The notes under the pieces are model-generated. The model ran no database searches and was not told the origin of the DNA. It saw nothing but the letters and a program-made list of their open reading frames with translations. The position numbers and the translations under genes were made by a program. From contig NZ_JBOFTR010000017.1 in the NCBI RefSeq assembly GCF_051652165.1, forward strand, positions 1 through 64,000: a DNA stretch of 64,000 bases, written 5' to 3'. Of the stretch, positions 8,758-17,010 are shown in pieces. Each line of letters opens with the position of its first letter. Position 1 is the stretch's first letter. Source of the stretch: Plesiomonas sp051652165. Its GTDB lineage: Bacteria; Pseudomonadota; Gammaproteobacteria; Enterobacterales; CAMTGL01.

Positions 8758-8877
8758 TAGATCTATCAATCGCCAGATCACATAATTGGTTACAAGAGAT
8801 GACGGACAGCTCGTCAGGAAATACGATTACGCTGAATTACTTATTCATTGTATATAAAAAATTTAGGGATAACGAAT

Positions 8878-9609
8878 ATGTTAAAGAGTCATGAAGGTCA
8901 AGCAGTTCCACAGGTTACATTCCGTACCCGTCAGGCAGATCAGTGGGTTGATTTAACAACGGATGCGCTGTTTAAAAATAAAACAGTGATCGTATTTTCC
9001 CTGCCAGGTGCATTTACGCCAACTTGTTCATCTAGCCATCTGCCACGCTATAACGAGTTAGCACCGGTATTTGCAAAACTGGGTGTTGATGACATTTTAT
9101 GTGTATCAGTAAACGATACTTTCGTTATGAATGCATGGAAAGATGATCAGAAAGCAGATCGTATTACCTTTATTCCTGATGGTAATGGTGAGTTCTCTCG
9201 CGGTATGGGAATGTTGGTAGAAAAAGAAGATTTAGGCTTTGGCGAACGTTCATGGCGTTACTCTATGCTAGTACGCAATGGCGTAGTAGAGAAAATGTTT
9301 ATTGAAGCGGAAGAGCCAGGTGATCCGTTCAAAGTTTCTGATGCAGATACTATGTTGAAGTATTTGTCACCTGAGTACCATGTACAAGATTCTGTCGCCA
9401 TTATTACTAAGCCAGGTTGTCCATACTGTGCAAAAGCCAAACAAATGCTGATTGATCGCCAGATGTCATTTGAAGAGATTATTCTGGGTAAAGATGCAAC
9501 AACTGTGAGTCTACGCGCTATTTCTGGCCGTACGACTGTGCCACAAGTGTTTATCGGCGGTAAGCATATTGGCGGCAGCGATGATTTAGAGACCTATTTG
9601 CACGCTTAA
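8878..9609 (+). CDS. peroxiredoxin-glutaredoxin hybrid (Prx5-Grx fusion)
   Basis: Glutathione-dependent peroxidase of 243 aa, the type described in Haemophilus influenzae and Vibrio (hyPrx5/PGdx). The start at 8878 follows AGGGATAAC; the in-frame ATG at 8848 lacks a ribosome-binding site. Residues 1-165 are a Prx5 domain with peroxidatic Cys50 in PGAFTPTCSSSHLP. Residues 170-243 are a glutaredoxin domain with CPYC (181-184), TVPQVFIGG and HIGGSDDLE. The Grx domain reduces the Prx domain using glutathione. It is divergent from oxyR under an OxyR operator and ends at a strong terminator, so it is monocistronic. Confidence 0.95.
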   Translation: MLKSHEGQAVPQVTFRTRQADQWVDLTTDALFKNKTVIVFSLPGAFTPTCSSSHLPRYNELAPVFAKLGVDDILCVSVNDTFVMNAWKDDQKADRITFIPDGNGEFSRGMGMLVEKEDLGFGERSWRYSMLVRNGVVEKMFIEAEEPGDPFKVSDADTMLKYLSPEYHVQDSVAIITKPGCPYCAKAKQMLIDRQMSFEEIILGKDATTVSLRAISGRTTVPQVFIGGKHIGGSDDLETYLHA

Positions 9610-9648
9610 TCCCTCGTTATCAAATAAGAAAGCCAACGTAAAGCATTT

Positions 9649-9678
9649 GGCGGGGAGCCCCCTCCCCGCCCTTTTTTT
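9649..9678 (+). terminator. rho-independent terminator of prx-grx
   Basis: GGCGGGGAG...CTCCCCGCC (9649-9657 / 9662-9670), a GC-rich 9-bp stem, followed by C and seven T residues: a textbook intrinsic terminator. It separates the hybrid peroxidase from the flavoprotein gene downstream. Confidence 0.92.
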
Positions 9679-9754
9679 GCCCGTTTGGTATGCGCGATAA
9701 CTTATAGCATTGATATTTATGCTCGCATAAAACATAAACACGAAGGATAGATGC

Positions 9755-11203
9755 ATGAAACATTTACACGTTGATGTTGCAGTTATTGGTGGTGGTACGG
9801 CAGGTTCAGGTGCGTATCGTGCAGCAAAAGCACACACTCACAGTGTTGTGATGATTGAAGTCGGCCCATTTGGTACAACCTGTGCTCGTGTTGGTTGTAT
9901 GCCTTCTAAGTTATTAATTGCTGCAGCAGAAGCTGTCCATCAGATTGAAAAAGCTCCCGGTTTTGGTGTTCATCCACAAGGCGAAACATTGATCAATGGC
10001 CGTGAAGTGATGGATCGCGTTAAACGCGAACGTGATCGCTTTGTTGGTTTTGTGATGGAAGGTGTTGATAGCATTCCAGCCGAAGATAAAATTCTCGGTT
10101 ATGCTCGCTTTCTTGATGAGCATACATTGCAAGTTGATCAGCACACTCAGATTACTGCCAAACGTATTGTTATTGCGACTGGCTCTCGCCCAAGTTGGCC
10201 TGCACCGTGGAACTCACTCGGTGATCGCTTAATCATTAATGATGATGTGTTTAACTGGGACGATTTACCGCAATCAGTGGCGGTGTTTGGCCCCGGCGTC
10301 ATTGGGCTGGAGCTAGGACAAGCTCTGCACCGCTTAGGTGTAAAGGTTGTGATGTTTGGTATGGGTGGGCTAGTGGGTCCGCTGACTGACAGCGCAATAC
10401 GTGACTATGCAGCGAAAGCCCTCAACGATGAGTTCTACCTTGATGCTGATGCCAAGGTAGAGCTGATGCAGCGCGAAGGCGATCAGGTATTTATCCGTTA
10501 TCAAGATAAGCAAGGGCAAAGCCAAGAGATTCTGGTCGATTACGTGCTGGCTGCCACTGGCCGCCGTGCGAACGTCGATAAAATTGGGCTAGAGAATACT
10601 ACGGTAGCAGTCAATGATCGTGGTATTCCGCAGGCAGATCGCCATACACTGCAAACCAGTGTACCGCATATTTTTATTGCTGGTGATGCCAGCAACCAGC
10701 TTCCTCTGCTGCACGAAGCGGCCGATCAAGCCAAAATTGCCGGTGATAACGCTGGCCGTTTTCCAGATATCCGTGCCGGTTTACGCCGCAGTGCTATCTC
10801 AGTAGTATTTTCTGATCCACAAATTGCGATGGTTGGCTCTACCCACCGTGAACTGAGTGAGAAATACGGTTCGTGTGGTTGTTTTGCTACCGGTGAGGTC
10901 TCTTTTGAAAATCAGGGCCGTTCACGGGTAATGTTGCGCAACAAAGGTCTTTTGCATGTGTATGGCGAGCAGGGAACCGGCCGTTTCCTTGGTGCTGAGA
11001 TGATGGGGCCAAATGTTGAGCACATTGCACACTTGCTGGCATGGGCGCATCAGCAACAGATGACTGTTAGCCAGATGTTGGATATGCCGTTTTATCATCC
11101 GGTGATTGAAGAGGGTTTACGTACTGCGCTGCGTGATCTGCAAGCTAAACTTAAACTTGGCCCTGAAATGATTGCACATTGTCAGGTGTGTCCGGGTGAA
11201 TAA
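9755..11203 (+). CDS. dihydrolipoamide dehydrogenase-like flavoprotein disulfide reductase
   Basis: Class I pyridine nucleotide-disulfide oxidoreductase of 482 aa. The FAD motif is VIGGGTAGSGAYRAAK. The redox-active disulfide is Cys43-Cys48 in GTTCARVGCMPSKLL. An NAD(P)-binding fold follows (FGPGVIGLELGQAL), then IAGDASNQ and a C-terminal His-Glu pair in HPVIEE (His448). It ends in an extra CQVC (Cys476, Cys479). No 2-oxoacid dehydrogenase genes are nearby, so a role as E3 subunit is doubtful. The same oxyR / Prx-Grx / Lpd-like neighbourhood exists in Vibrio cholerae, to my recollection, so a peroxide-defence reductase role is a reasonable inference. AAGGAT precedes the start. It has its own promoter because a terminator lies upstream. 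Confidence 0.85.
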   Translation: MKHLHVDVAVIGGGTAGSGAYRAAKAHTHSVVMIEVGPFGTTCARVGCMPSKLLIAAAEAVHQIEKAPGFGVHPQGETLINGREVMDRVKRERDRFVGFVMEGVDSIPAEDKILGYARFLDEHTLQVDQHTQITAKRIVIATGSRPSWPAPWNSLGDRLIINDDVFNWDDLPQSVAVFGPGVIGLELGQALHRLGVKVVMFGMGGLVGPLTDSAIRDYAAKALNDEFYLDADAKVELMQREGDQVFIRYQDKQGQSQEILVDYVLAATGRRANVDKIGLENTTVAVNDRGIPQADRHTLQTSVPHIFIAGDASNQLPLLHEAADQAKIAGDNAGRFPDIRAGLRRSAISVVFSDPQIAMVGSTHRELSEKYGSCGCFATGEVSFENQGRSRVMLRNKGLLHVYGEQGTGRFLGAEMMGPNVEHIAHLLAWAHQQQMTVSQMLDMPFYHPVIEEGLRTALRDLQAKLKLGPEMIAHCQVCPGE

Positions 11204-11334
11204 CGGCATTTAAAATAATACGCTGCAACATTGTTAATATTGCTATTTTTTAACCTGTTACTTTCCTTGTGCAGAAGTTAAGTATAACTGCAATGGTTTG
11301 ATATTTTATCCTACAAAACAGGTTAATTAATGGT

Positions 11335-11372
11335 AAAAAAATGCCACTTCATAATTGGAGTGGCATTTTTAT
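11335..11372 (+). terminator. rho-independent terminator of the Lpd-like gene
   Basis: AAAAAATGCCACT ... AGTGGCATTTTT with a 10-nt loop (arms about 11335-11348 and 11359-11370). The A-run and T-run on either side make it potentially bidirectional, but only the upstream plus-strand gene needs it. Confidence 0.88.
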
Positions 11373-11477
11373 TGGTTTTGATTCAACAACACTGAACGAA
11401 ATAGTCAATAATTCTGAATGGATGATATGCAATGTGTTTGCCATAATAGACAAATAGTCAGAATGAGGAGAACACGT

Positions 11478-11771
11478 ATGATCCCCGCCGCTCATGCATT
11501 GACCTACTCTTTGCAGCGTAGCCGTTCATTTCATACAGGTGATCGCTTAGGTGTTTTTTCATTTAAAAAAGATCGCGGTTATTGGGTAGAAAAAACAGCG
11601 GACGATGCTTATCGTATCAGTGTGTTTGGCTTTGTTAATCAAACACTTCATTGTGATTTTTCGCAATTACGTACGATCTTAAAACCAGTGATTGCACGTG
11701 AGTTCCCGCGAAGCAATAAGTTGCATATAAAATTTACCGCTGCAGATCCGCAAATGGCATTAACACTATAA
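11478..11771 (+). CDS. small conserved-looking hypothetical protein
   Basis: Ninety-seven residues from the ATG at 11478, which follows GAGGAG with an 8-nt gap; an in-frame ATG at 11418 has no ribosome-binding site. The protein is soluble, moderately basic at the N-terminus and rich in aromatic/beta-type residues (LGVFSFKKDRGYWVEK, YRISVFGFVNQTLHCDF). There is no signal peptide or membrane segment, and I recognise no family. It has its own transcription unit, flanked by terminators at 11335-11372 and 11824-11855. The strong ribosome-binding site and normal codon usage support a real gene. Confidence 0.7.
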   Translation: MIPAAHALTYSLQRSRSFHTGDRLGVFSFKKDRGYWVEKTADDAYRISVFGFVNQTLHCDFSQLRTILKPVIAREFPRSNKLHIKFTAADPQMALTL

Positions 11772-11823
11772 AAACTGACTGAATGTTATATTTTTAACCG
11801 CTGTTTCATGCCCACATTTTTGT

Positions 11824-11855
11824 TGTGCTGTTGCCATAAAATCAACAACAGCACA
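11824..11855. terminator. hairpin between convergent hypothetical gene and argH
   Basis: TGTGCTGTTG / CAACAGCACA, a perfect 10-bp stem with a 12-nt loop. It sits 50-80 bp beyond each of the two convergent stop codons. There is a short T-run only on the 5' side, so strength in the plus direction is uncertain. Confidence 0.55.
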
Positions 11856-11928
11856 GTTCTTATTTATATTATTGCCACACGCTAACCATTCCAGATATCA
11901 GTATAATGTTTGGTTGTTCCGAGGGTGT

Positions 11929-13317
11929 TTATCTAGCAAGTTGTTGTTTTGCTTGTGTTATGGCATAGGCTACTTGCTCTGGGGCAACACCACCTTTCGC
12001 ACTGCGTTTAGCCAGACAAGACTCCAGTGACAATATCGGGTAGACATCTGCCGCAATCACCGCACTAAACCGTTGTAACTCACTGAGCGATAACGCTTCG
12101 AGTGCTTTGCCAGCTGCAATGGCAGCCACTACCACTTCACCGACAATATGGTGAGCTTCGCGGAACGCGATACCTTTTGCGACCAAATAATCGGCCAGCT
12201 CTGTGGCATTCGAGTATCCTTGCTGCGCGGCATCTGCCGTGCGCTGAGTACGCACCGCAATGCCCTCAAGCACAAGCGCGGCCATATCCAGACACATCAA
12301 CCAAGTATCGAGCGCATCAAACAGCCCCTCTTTATCCTCTTGCATGTCTTTGTTGTAGGCCAACGGCAAGCCTTTAAGGGTGACCAGAAGACCACTGAGC
12401 GCACCGGTTACTCGCCCGGTTTTGCCGCGAATGAGCTCAAGGGCATCAGGGTTTTTCTTCTGCGGCATTAGTGATGAGCCAGAGGTAACTTTATCTGCCA
12501 ACTCAACAAAACCAGCCTCACCACTGTTGAAGAAAATCAAATCTTCGGCAAAACGCGACAGGTGACTCATGCTCAGTGCGGCAGCGGAAATCAGTTCAAC
12601 CACATGATCGCGATCAGCCACAGTATCAAGGCTATTGCGTGTAGCACTGGCAAACCCGAGTGAGGTAGCCAGCCGATCACGATCGATAGGGTACGCCGTG
12701 CCAGCCAGTGCGCCGCAACCGAGCGGGCTGGTATTCATGCGCACCAGCGCATCACTCAGGCGAGAATGATCGCGCTCTAGCATCTCAAAATAGGCCAGAC
12801 ACCAGTGAGCAAAAGTCACCGGTTGGGCGCGTTGCAGATGGGTATAACCCGGCATCACCGCCTGCTGATGTGCATCGGCAGTCTGTACTAACGCCTGCTG
12901 AAAATGGCGGATAGCCTGTTGTAATACCAACGTTTGCTGCTTACACCACAGTTTCAGATCGGTGGCGACCTGATCGTTACGGCTACGGCCAGTGTGCAGC
13001 TTTTTCCCTAAATCGCCCACGGCCTGAATCAGTTCACCTTCTACCCAGCTATGGATATCTTCTGCATCAGAGTGCAGGATCTGTTGCGGATCGGCCTGAA
13101 CTCGCAGTTTGAGCGCCAGCAGTGCCGCTTCGAGTTGTTGCTGCTCACGCTCGGTCAACACACCCACGCTGACCAGTGCGTGTGACCACGCCACTGAGCC
13201 ATCAATATCCTGCTCGGCCAAGCGGTAATCAAACCGCAGTGAGTCATTAAATTGTTTAAAGCGCAGATCGGCCGCTTCGCTAAACCGTCCGCCCCACAGT
13301 GCACCTGCCTGAGCCAT
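11929..13317 (-). CDS. argH: argininosuccinate lyase ArgH
   Basis: Last step of arginine synthesis: argininosuccinate to arginine plus fumarate; 462 aa. The start is the Met at 13317 (MAQAGALWGGRFSE), with AGGAGT upstream; the open frame from 13377 adds a non-conserved leader. The fumarase/aspartase superfamily signature GSSLMPQKKNPD carries the catalytic serine loop, and LHTGRSRNDQVATDL and TPLGCGALAG-like (TSPLGCGALAGTAYP) segments are present. It is distal in the argCBGH operon, with a 112-bp gap after argG. Confidence 0.97.
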   Translation of the reverse strand: MAQAGALWGGRFSEAADLRFKQFNDSLRFDYRLAEQDIDGSVAWSHALVSVGVLTEREQQQLEAALLALKLRVQADPQQILHSDAEDIHSWVEGELIQAVGDLGKKLHTGRSRNDQVATDLKLWCKQQTLVLQQAIRHFQQALVQTADAHQQAVMPGYTHLQRAQPVTFAHWCLAYFEMLERDHSRLSDALVRMNTSPLGCGALAGTAYPIDRDRLATSLGFASATRNSLDTVADRDHVVELISAAALSMSHLSRFAEDLIFFNSGEAGFVELADKVTSGSSLMPQKKNPDALELIRGKTGRVTGALSGLLVTLKGLPLAYNKDMQEDKEGLFDALDTWLMCLDMAALVLEGIAVRTQRTADAAQQGYSNATELADYLVAKGIAFREAHHIVGEVVVAAIAAGKALEALSLSELQRFSAVIAADVYPILSLESCLAKRSAKGGVAPEQVAYAITQAKQQLAR

Positions 13318-13429
13318 GTCTACTCCTGTTATCGCGCGGTTGTTATCATGATATTGTGATAAAACTAACACCAACACGGGTATCGGCAGAGTATGCCGAT
13401 ACCGTGCAGTCTGCGGTAAGAGTCAGGAT

Positions 13430-14641
13430 CTACTGACGGCTCAATGCGCGGATACGGGCAGAGAGTGAGTACAGGCGGATATATCCACCCGCATCACTGT
13501 GGTCATACACTTGATCAGCACCAAAGGTTGCGTAGTCTTCCGAGTACAGGCTGTTCGGTGAACGTTTCTGAATCGCGGTACAGTTTCCTTTATACAACTT
13601 AATCACCACCTCACCGTTCACGTCGGCAGCCAGTGATTGTGCCGCCGCCACCAGCGAGGCACACAGTGGGGTAAACCAGCGGCCGTCATAGACCACGTGT
13701 GACATCTCTAACCCCAACTGCTCACGCCACTTGAAGCTATCTTTGTTAAGCACCAGTTGCTCAATCGCCCGCAGTGCGGTGACCATTATAGTGCCGCCCG
13801 GCGTTTCATAGCAGCCACGTGATTTCATGCCAACCAGACGGTTTTCGACAATATCAACCCGACCGATACCGTGCGGCGCGCCTTTATCGTTCAGGTAAGT
13901 TAAGCACTGGTACGGGCTCATGGCTTTGCCATCCACCGCCACTACTTCGCCTTTTTCTACCTGTACAGTGACATATTCAGGCTTTTCGGGCGCTTGTTCA
14001 GGATCGGTTGTCCAGACCCAGCAATCTTGGTTCGAGGCATTCCACGTGCTCTCCAGTACACCGCCTTCGGTGGAGATGTGCCAAGCATTAGCATCGCGGC
14101 TATAAATTTTGGTTAGTGAAGCGGTGGTTGGGATATTGCGTTCAGCCAGATAGTCGAGCAGTGCCTCACGCGAGCGCAGATCCCACTCTCGCCACGGGGC
14201 GATGACCGTGAGTTGCGGGGCTAGTGCCGCGAAAGTGGTTTCAAAACGCACCTGATCATTGCCTTTGCCGGTACAGCCATGCGATAACGCATCAGCACCA
14301 ATCTCCAGCGCCAGTTCAACTTGCGCTTTGGCGATAATTGGGCGAGCCATAGATGTACCGAGCAGATAAGTGCCCTCATACAATGCACCTGTTTGCAGTG
14401 TCGGGTAGACATAGTGCTTGACGAACTCTTCACGTAAATCTTTGATATAGCACGCTGAAGCACCTGATTTTAGGGCTTTCTCTTCTATCCCAATCAAATC
14501 TTCACGCTCTTGCCCGACATCGGCAACAAACGCGATAACTTCGCAATCATAATGCTCTTTCAGCCACGGAATAATTGCCGAGGTATCAAGCCCGCCTGAG
14601 TACGCCAATACGATTTTGCTCATGCCATTTTTCTTCGTCAT
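13430..14641 (-). CDS. argG: argininosuccinate synthase ArgG
   Basis: ATP-dependent joining of citrulline and aspartate; 403 aa. The N-terminal P-loop-like ATP pyrophosphatase motif is VLAYSGGLDTSAI, then SHGCTGKGNDQVRFE and the C-terminal EDYATFGADQVYDHSDA. This is the roughly 400-residue class found in Yersinia and most bacteria, not the longer E. coli K-12 form. I chose the ATG at 14641 because AAGGA lies 8 nt upstream; the ATG six codons in (MSKIVLAYS) is an alternative. Position between argB and argH gives an argCBGH operon. Confidence 0.96.
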   Translation of the reverse strand: MTKKNGMSKIVLAYSGGLDTSAIIPWLKEHYDCEVIAFVADVGQEREDLIGIEEKALKSGASACYIKDLREEFVKHYVYPTLQTGALYEGTYLLGTSMARPIIAKAQVELALEIGADALSHGCTGKGNDQVRFETTFAALAPQLTVIAPWREWDLRSREALLDYLAERNIPTTASLTKIYSRDANAWHISTEGGVLESTWNASNQDCWVWTTDPEQAPEKPEYVTVQVEKGEVVAVDGKAMSPYQCLTYLNDKGAPHGIGRVDIVENRLVGMKSRGCYETPGGTIMVTALRAIEQLVLNKDSFKWREQLGLEMSHVVYDGRWFTPLCASLVAAAQSLAADVNGEVVIKLYKGNCTAIQKRSPNSLYSEDYATFGADQVYDHSDAGGYIRLYSLSARIRALSRQ

Positions 14642-14708
14642 CTGTTTTTCCTTAAACGTTGAACTCTCTGATTATTTGAGTGGGTGCACTGACATAGAAT
14701 CGGCGCAC

Positions 14709-15497
14709 TTACAGCATAATTCGGGTGCCGACTGCCTCACCGTTAAACAGTGCCGGTAACAGTTCAGGATAACGCCAACTGGCAATATCCACGGGTCGCC
14801 CCAAGGTGTGTGCAGCCGCCAACGCAGCATTCACTTTGACTATCATGCCGTCAGTGATGATCCCTTGAGTGATCAGCTCTTGCGCTTTTTTGCTTGGCAA
14901 CTGGGCAATCCGCTGACCTTTACCGTCTAAAATACCGCTGACATCTGACAGCATCACTAAATCAGCGTGTAGGGTTTCGGCAATGGCAGTAGCCGCTTGA
15001 TCAGCGTTCACATTCATGAGTTGGCCCTGAGCATCAATGCCAATCGAGCTGATAATGGGCAGATACCCGTTACTGAGTAGCAAGGTAAGCAGTGTTGGGT
15101 TACCAGCTGCGGTATCGCCCACAAAACCCAGCTCAGGGTCTCGTTGGGTCACTTGTGTGATCCCGCCGTCAGCCAGACTCAACCCGACAGCCGCAATCTG
15201 TTTTTTTATCGCCCATGCCAGCAAGGTTTTATTGGCTGTGCCCGCCAGAGCGCCGGTGATGATGTCAATTTGATCAGCCGGTGTAACCCGCAAACCCTGT
15301 TTTTTAATCACCGGCAAAGCCAGTTTTTTCATCAGGGAATCCACCAAATACCCCCCACCGTGTACGATGACCAGTGGGCGCGGATTTTGCTGATGATAGG
15401 CCACCAGCGCTGAAAACAGTTTCTCCAGTGCTTCATCACTGTCGAGCAGTACGCCACCTAATTTAATGACCAGTGGGCAAGACGATGCGGCAGTCAT
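14709..15497 (-). CDS. argB: acetylglutamate kinase ArgB
   Basis: Phosphorylates N-acetylglutamate in the second step of arginine synthesis; 262 aa, similar in length to the E. coli enzyme. Amino-acid kinase fold motifs are VIKLGGVLLDS (phosphate-binding Lys), LVIVHGGGYLVD, and the C-terminal SDVSGILDGKGQ and IITDGMIVKVNAAL. AAGGAG precedes the start. It lies 27 bp after argC and 67 bp before argG in the same operon. It lacks the N-terminal extension of arginine-inhibited forms, so it is probably not feedback-sensitive. Confidence 0.96.
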   Translation of the reverse strand: MTAASSCPLVIKLGGVLLDSDEALEKLFSALVAYHQQNPRPLVIVHGGGYLVDSLMKKLALPVIKKQGLRVTPADQIDIITGALAGTANKTLLAWAIKKQIAAVGLSLADGGITQVTQRDPELGFVGDTAAGNPTLLTLLLSNGYLPIISSIGIDAQGQLMNVNADQAATAIAETLHADLVMLSDVSGILDGKGQRIAQLPSKKAQELITQGIITDGMIVKVNAALAAAHTLGRPVDIASWRYPELLPALFNGEAVGTRIML

Positions 15498-15524
15498 ACG
15501 TTTACTCCTTCAAACGAGTTTGGA

Positions 15525-16529
15525 TTAAATCAGCGCGCAGGTTTGCGCAAAGCCATAGCGTAAATTAAGGCACTGCATGGCTTGTGCCGCAGCCCCTTTG
15601 AGTAAATTGTCTTCAGCTGCGACCACAATCACATGTTCGCCCTGCAAGGCAAAACCGATATCACAATACGGTGTTCCAACAACTGCGCGAATCGATGGCC
15701 AGCCTGAAGGATATAAACGCACTAAAGGTTGCGCGGCATAGGCTGTTGTATAGGCCTGCTGGATCTGTGCTGCGGTTACCCCTGCGCGCAGTTTGGCGGT
15801 AATAGTGGCTAAAATACCGCGCGGAAAATTCCCCAGATGCGGGGTAAAAATCACCGGCACGCCTAAGTGAGTGGCAATTTCCGGTTGATGACGGTGGGTA
15901 AACACCCCGTATGGCTGTAAGCTCACCTCACACACACTGCTGGTTAAACTGGCTTTACGCCCAGCACCGCTAACACCGCTGACAGCATTGATCACTGGCC
16001 ATTGAGCAGTATCGAGCAACTGCGCTTCAATCAGCGGTTTTAGCCCCAGTTGCGAGGCTGTCGGGTAACAGCCCGGTACGGCAATCAGTTGAGCATGGGC
16101 AATCGCCTCGGCCTGCCACTCAGCCAACCCGTAAACGGCGCGATCTAGCCACTGCGGGTGCTGGTGGGTAAACCCGTAATATTGGGTATAAAACTCAGCA
16201 GAGTTCACCCGAAATGCGCCAGATAAATCCAATACCGTACAACCGGCCTCCAGAAACTGCGGGGCTAGATCGTGGCTCACTTCATGCGCCGTTGCCAAAA
16301 ACACCACATCTGCTTGCTGTGCCAGCAGATTGACCTCATGCAGTGGTTGTAACGGTATATCGAGTACGCCCTTAAATTGCGGGTGCAAATCAGATAACAG
16401 GCGGCCAGCATCATGACTGCCTGCTGACACATAAATGCCTTCTAGCGTTAATTGTGGATGACGTGCCACCATTGCAGCCAGTTCAGCACCTGTGTATCCA
16501 CTGGCACCAATAATCAGGGTCTTTAACAT
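15525..16529 (-). CDS. argC: N-acetyl-gamma-glutamyl-phosphate reductase ArgC
   Basis: NADPH-dependent reductase, third step of arginine synthesis; 334 aa. NADP-binding motif IIGASGYTGAEL at the N-terminus, catalytic cysteine in VPGCYPTASQLGLKP, and GAGRKASLTSSVCEVSLQPYG-type substrate loop. I place the start at 16529 (MLKTLIIGAS), because AGGAAAGG lies at proper spacing and it matches family N-termini; an ATG two codons upstream is also possible. First gene of argCBGH, divergent from argE. Confidence 0.96.
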   Translation of the reverse strand: MLKTLIIGASGYTGAELAAMVARHPQLTLEGIYVSAGSHDAGRLLSDLHPQFKGVLDIPLQPLHEVNLLAQQADVVFLATAHEVSHDLAPQFLEAGCTVLDLSGAFRVNSAEFYTQYYGFTHQHPQWLDRAVYGLAEWQAEAIAHAQLIAVPGCYPTASQLGLKPLIEAQLLDTAQWPVINAVSGVSGAGRKASLTSSVCEVSLQPYGVFTHRHQPEIATHLGVPVIFTPHLGNFPRGILATITAKLRAGVTAAQIQQAYTTAYAAQPLVRLYPSGWPSIRAVVGTPYCDIGFALQGEHVIVVAAEDNLLKGAAAQAMQCLNLRYGFAQTCALI

Positions 16530-16935
16530 CAGCATCCTTTCCTATTGCGAAAGTAAAAAATTTCCATTGTGAACATATCACTCTGTTTGCACCTATTACG
16601 CGAACCAGTACAACCTATTGATCGCTGTTTTATTACGTAAAACCGACACAGGGCACATGGATTTATTCGCTAATATGCACAGAGTATTCCAGTAAAAGAC
16701 GCTATAACAGGCGCAGTGCCAACAAAAGAAGAACCTGTTGTATAGCGATAAACATGTACGAATATGTTCTCATGCAGAGGTTCAATAACAGGTATAACGT
16801 GATCAGTTGCCCACGACGCACCTAACTTAGGTAAACGTAACGCTAGGCTGACTCATCGTCGAAGCAGAAAGGGTATGGCAGGAGGTAATGCAGTCAGAAC
16901 AATCCTTGTCATTATTTCCATCACTCGCGAAATTA
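16530..16935. other. argC-argE divergent intergenic region
   Basis: About 400 bp without a conserved gene between argC and the ARG boxes. It must hold the argC promoter. One imperfect palindrome, AACAT-N8-ATGTT, lies at 16751-16768. I found no second convincing ARG-box pair close to argC, and a 40-codon ORF starts at 16888. Confidence 0.4.
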
Positions 16936-17010
16936 AGTGTATTTTTATTCATCAAAATTGAATTATTATATCGATACCACTCAATCAAAGGACTGTCAAT
17001 CTCTGTATGA
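16888..17010 (+). CDS. possible 40-codon leader ORF overlapping the argE start
   Basis: ATG at 16888 preceded closely by AGGAGG (only 2 nt away, shorter than ideal) opens a 40-codon frame beginning MQSEQSLSLFPS. Its TGA overlaps the argE start as ATGA. The frame runs through both ARG boxes. argE itself has its nearest AAGGA 15 nt upstream, too far for efficient initiation, so coupled translation is conceivable. The peptide resembles no family I know, and the frame may be accidental. Confidence 0.3.
   Translation: MQSEQSLSLFPSLAKLSVFLFIKIELLYRYHSIKGLSISV
16936..16974. promoter_or_regulatory. paired ARG boxes (ArgR operator)
   Basis: Two 18-bp elements 3 bp apart, the standard ArgR hexamer layout. 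Box 1 (16936-16953) has core TGTATTTTTATTCA, one mismatch from TGAATWWWWATTCA. Box 2 (16957-16974) has core TGAATTATTATATC, with a perfect left half and a degenerate right half. They lie 33-71 bp upstream of argE and about 400 bp from argC, so direct repression of argE is clearest. Confidence 0.8.

Noticed and set aside
9679..9754. Second OxyR site in front of the Lpd-like gene
   Set aside because: Only a partial ATAG half-site is visible (TATAGCATTGATATTT); the spacing and other tetramers do not match the consensus.
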